The position numbers and the translations under genes are program-made. From NCBI GenBank assembly GCA_964581365.1, contig CAZOOF010000043.1:1-19543 (forward strand): a stretch of DNA of 19,543 bases, in the 5' to 3' direction. Under the pieces are notes generated by a model, which saw nothing but the letters and a program-made list of their open reading frames with translations, ran no database searches and was not told where the DNA came from. How positions within the stretch are numbered: position 1 is the stretch's first letter; each line of letters opens with the position of its first letter. This stretch comes from JAITWN01 sp964581365 (GTDB lineage: Bacteria; Pseudomonadota; Gammaproteobacteria; SZUA-140). Below are positions 17,573 through 19,543 of the stretch, one piece after another.

Positions 17573-17635
17573 GCGCGCTGCGCTGATCCCGGTTTTGACG
17601 GTAATGGTTCAGATATTCACTAAGGAGACAATGCA
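17573..17635 (+). promoter_or_regulatory. atpB-atpE gap with strong ribosome binding site and a two-codon upstream ORF
   Basis: A strong Shine-Dalgarno sequence (AAGGAGA, 17622-17628) lies before atpE in an A/T-richer leader, fitting the high translation that subunit c needs. Five bases before the atpE ATG there is another ATG (17631-17633) in a different frame. It reads Met-Gln-stop, and its TGA (17637-17639) overlaps the atpE start codon. The spacing of the GGAG core favours the atpE ATG (8 bases) over the first ATG (3 bases). Confidence 0.6.
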
Positions 17636-17923
17636 ATGACACCCGATATGATCGCTCAAATCTACGCCTATACCGCCGTCGGCGTGGGCGTCATCCTCGC
17701 CGCCGCGGGTCTGGGTTCCGCGATCGGCTGGGGTCTTATCTGCGCCAAGGCGCTGGAAGGTATCGCGCGCCAGCCGGAGATGCGCCCGACCCTGATGCTG
17801 AACATGTTCATCTTCGCCGGTCTGATGGAGTCCTTCCCGTTCATCATTCTGGCGTTCGCCATGTGGTTCCTGTTCGCCAACCCGTTCGTTGGTGCACTGA
17901 GCTCGGCGCTCGGCGCACTCTGA
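17636..17923 (+). CDS. atpE: ATP synthase Fo subunit c
   Basis: Subunit c forms the rotating membrane ring. The 95-residue protein is a helical hairpin: helix 1 has the glycine-rich face (GVGVILAAAGLGSAIGWG), the polar loop is ARQPE (residues 44-48), and helix 2 carries the ion-binding carboxylate Glu65 in FAGLMESFPF. The carboxylate is Glu followed by Ser66, whereas E. coli and Pseudomonas have Asp-Ala. The position that is Gln in sodium-binding c subunits is Trp32 here, so proton coupling is more likely than sodium. Helix 2 is rich in Phe and Trp and ends in FANPFVGAL. The start is ATG 17636, 8 bases after the GGAG core of a strong Shine-Dalgarno sequence. Confidence 0.97.
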   Translation: MTPDMIAQIYAYTAVGVGVILAAAGLGSAIGWGLICAKALEGIARQPEMRPTLMLNMFIFAGLMESFPFIILAFAMWFLFANPFVGALSSALGAL

Positions 17924-17936
17924 TCCAGGGGTGTCT

Positions 17937-17955
17937 TCCGGGACTGAAACCCGGA
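17937..17955 (+). promoter_or_regulatory. Intercistronic hairpin between atpE and atpF
   Basis: A perfect 6-bp GC-rich stem (TCCGGG at 17937-17942, CCCGGA at 17950-17955) encloses a 7-base loop (ACTGAAA) in the 54-bp gap between atpE and atpF. It ends 6 bases before the AAAGGAG ribosome binding site of atpF. No T run follows, so it is not an intrinsic terminator. It could protect the atpE message or tune atpF translation; both are inference. Confidence 0.55.
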
Positions 17956-17977
17956 TAACGCAAAGGAGCCAAGCAAC

Positions 17978-18448
17978 ATGAACATCAACGTCACCTTGTT
18001 CGCACAGATCATCGCCTTCGTGCTGATGATCTGGTTCGTGAACAAGGTCCTGTGGGGGCCGTTCACCCGCCTCCTCGGTGAGCGTCAGAAGCGCATCGCC
18101 GATGGTCTGGCGGCAGCGGACAAGGGTAAGCACGATCTCGAGCGCGCCGAGAAGCGGGCGCTGGAGATCATGCAGGAAGCGCGGACGCAGGCGGCCGAGC
18201 TGCTCGCCCAGTCCGAGCGCCGTGCCAGTGAGATCATCGAGGAGGCCAAGGCCGACGCCCGTACCCAGGGAGATCGCCTGGTCGAGGCGGCCAAGGCCGA
18301 GATCGAGCGTGAATCGAACCGGGCGCGTGAGCAGCTGCGGGGGCAGGTCGCTGTCCTTGCCGCGGCAGGCGCGAGCAAGATCATCGGGCGTGAGATCGAC
18401 CGCAAGGCTCATGACGAGCTGCTGCAGGATCTGGCGTCGCAGATCTGA
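17978..18448 (+). CDS. atpF: ATP synthase Fo subunit b
   Basis: Subunit b is the peripheral stalk that holds the catalytic head against rotation. The 156 residues match the usual length. They consist of one N-terminal membrane helix (about residues 5-27, VTLFAQIIAFVLMIWFVNKVLW), the typical hinge GPFTRLLGERQKRIADGL and a long charged right-handed coiled coil rich in Glu, Arg and Ala up to about residue 125. A C-terminal segment follows that binds subunit delta (LAAAGASKIIGREIDRKAHDELLQDLASQI). AAAGGAG (17962-17968) is a good ribosome binding site 9 bases before the ATG. atpH follows 8 bp after the stop. Only one b-type gene is present, as in other homodimeric-b enzymes of gammaproteobacteria. 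Confidence 0.97.
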   Translation: MNINVTLFAQIIAFVLMIWFVNKVLWGPFTRLLGERQKRIADGLAAADKGKHDLERAEKRALEIMQEARTQAAELLAQSERRASEIIEEAKADARTQGDRLVEAAKAEIERESNRAREQLRGQVAVLAAAGASKIIGREIDRKAHDELLQDLASQI

Positions 18449-18456
18449 CGACTGAT

Positions 18457-18993
18457 ATGGCCGAAAACATCACCATAGCCAGACCTTACGCCCAGGCGGT
18501 GTTCGAGCTCGCGCGCGAGCAGAGCGCCTTCGATCAGTGGTCGGGCATGCTCGAACTGCTGTCGGTGGTCGTCACCGATACGCAGATGATCCCGGTCATC
18601 GGTGATCCCCGTGTTTCGGGCGATGCGCTGGTGGAGCTGATCATCGATGTGTGCGGCAAGGGGCTGACCGAGCAGGGCCGTTCACTGGTACGCGTGCTCG
18701 CCGAGAATCGCCGGCTGGAACTGGTACCCGAGATGCGGGCGCTGTACGAGTCGATGCGCGCAGAGGCTGAGCAGATCGTTCAGGCCGAAGTGGTGTCGGC
18801 CTTTCCGCTTACCGACGAGCAGAAGAAGAGCATTGCCGGCGCGCTCAGCCGGCGTCTGGGGCGCCAGGTGCAGCTCACCTGCGAGACGGACGAGGCATTG
18901 ATCGGCGGCGCCGTGATCCGTGCCGGCGACCTGGTCATCGACGGATCGGTCGCAGCGCACGTGAACCGGCTGGCTTCCGCGCTCACCCGTTAG
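18457..18993 (+). CDS. atpH: ATP synthase F1 subunit delta
   Basis: Subunit delta links the peripheral stalk to the top of the alpha3beta3 head (OSCP equivalent). The 178-residue protein starts with the typical ITIARPYAQAVFELAREQ. It has the mid segment GLTEQGRSLVRVLAENRRLELVPEMRALYE and the C-terminal VVSAFPLTDEQKKSIAGALSRRLGRQVQLTCETDEALIGGAVIRAGDLVIDGSV, all expected for AtpH. Length is normal. It starts 8 bp after atpF, and the gap to atpA is 28 bp. No separate strong Shine-Dalgarno sequence is seen before the ATG, so translation may depend on coupling with atpF. Confidence 0.97.
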   Translation: MAENITIARPYAQAVFELAREQSAFDQWSGMLELLSVVVTDTQMIPVIGDPRVSGDALVELIIDVCGKGLTEQGRSLVRVLAENRRLELVPEMRALYESMRAEAEQIVQAEVVSAFPLTDEQKKSIAGALSRRLGRQVQLTCETDEALIGGAVIRAGDLVIDGSVAAHVNRLASALTR

Positions 18994-19021
18994 CCAGATT
19001 CAACATTCAGGGGGATTGTGT

Positions 19022-19543
19022 ATGCAGTTCAACGCAGCGGAAATCAGCGAACTCATCCGGCAACGGATCGAGAAGTTCGATCTGGTCACAGAGGCTCGCA
19101 CCGAGGGTTCCGTCATCAGCGTCACCGACGGTATCGTCCGTATCCACGGACTGAGCGATGCCATGTACGGCGAAATGCTGGAGTTCCCCGGTGGCACTTA
19201 CGGCATGGCGCTCAACCTGGAGCGGGACTCCGTTGGTGCGGTGGTGCTCGGTGCCTATGAGCACATCAGTGAAGGCGACACCGTCAAGTGCACCGGCCGC
19301 ATCCTCGAGGTGCCGGTGGGCGATGCGCTGCTGGGACGCGTGGTCAACTCGCTCGGCCAGCCGATCGACGGCAAGGGCCCCATCGCCTCCGATGGCACCT
19401 CGCCGATTGAGAAGGTCGCTCCTGGCGTAATCGCCCGCCAGTCGGTCAGCCAGCCGGTGCAGACCGGTCTGAAGGCGATCGACGCAATGGTGCCGGTCGG
19501 TCGCGGTCAGCGCGAGCTGATCATTGGCGATCGCCAGACCGGT
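19022..19543 (+). CDS. atpA: ATP synthase F1 subunit alpha, N-terminal part (3' end outside window)
   Basis: Subunit alpha forms, with beta, the hexameric head of F1. The window holds the first 174 codons of a protein that is normally about 510 residues. Visible are the N-terminal delta-binding helix (MQFNAAEISELIRQRIEKF) and the beta-barrel domain (GSVISVTDGIVRIHGLSDAMYGEMLEF, VGAVVLG). Next come the GDTVKCTGRILEVPVGDALLGRVVNSLGQPIDGKGP stretch and the start of the nucleotide domain (ARQSVSQPVQTGLKAIDAMVPVGRGQRELIIGDRQTG). The sequence stops inside Walker A (GDRQTGKT expected). A run of G (AGGGGG) 7 to 8 bases before the ATG serves as ribosome binding site. The truncation is only the window edge. 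Confidence 0.98.
   Translation, partial: MQFNAAEISELIRQRIEKFDLVTEARTEGSVISVTDGIVRIHGLSDAMYGEMLEFPGGTYGMALNLERDSVGAVVLGAYEHISEGDTVKCTGRILEVPVGDALLGRVVNSLGQPIDGKGPIASDGTSPIEKVAPGVIARQSVSQPVQTGLKAIDAMVPVGRGQRELIIGDRQTG

Overview
The window comes from a chromosome of a GC-rich proteobacterium, most likely a gammaproteobacterium. The evidence is the run rsmG-parA-parB-atp, a conserved block of gammaproteobacterial chromosomes that often lies near the replication origin, together with a complete-looking type II secretion cluster and a Rho factor of proteobacterial type. I cannot name a genus. No mobile elements, RNA genes, CRISPR arrays or phage genes are visible, and no stretch above 300 bases lacks a gene. 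The longest gaps are about 140 bases (parB to the atp operon) and 108 bases (gspD to glgP).

Left end (1-479, plus strand): the 3' part of rho. It converges on a minus-strand operon (10818 down to 516) that encodes the type II secretion system (T2SS) in the order gspD-E-F-G-H-I-J-K-L-M-N. These are the outer-membrane secretin, the ATPase, the inner-membrane platform (F, L, M), the major pseudopilin (G), the minor pseudopilins (H, I, J, K) and the accessory protein N. The genes overlap or nearly touch throughout, so they should be one transcript. gspC (the clamp protein) and gspO (prepilin peptidase) are not in the window.

Middle (10819-10926): a 108-bp divergent control region between gspD and glgP. 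It holds two sigma70-like promoters facing in opposite directions, with interlocked -10 hexamers. glgP (glycogen phosphorylase) follows on the plus strand and overlaps rsmG by 4 bp. In many related genomes mnmG (gidA) is the gene before rsmG; here glgP has that place.

Right part (13455-19543, plus strand): rsmG (16S rRNA m7G methyltransferase), parA and parB (chromosome partitioning), then a clear promoter and the F1Fo ATP synthase operon. It begins with a small AtpZ-like two-helix gene, then atpI (TTG start), atpB, atpE, atpF, atpH and the 5' end of atpA, which is cut inside the Walker A motif.

Most of the window is conserved housekeeping and secretion machinery, and I see no wholly new system. 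The points that deserve a second look are the symmetrical divergent promoter, the T2SS operon without gspC, glgP coupled to rsmG, the acidic tail of GspJ, the Glu-Ser proton site of subunit c, a two-codon upstream ORF that overlaps the atpE start, and the hairpin between atpE and atpF.
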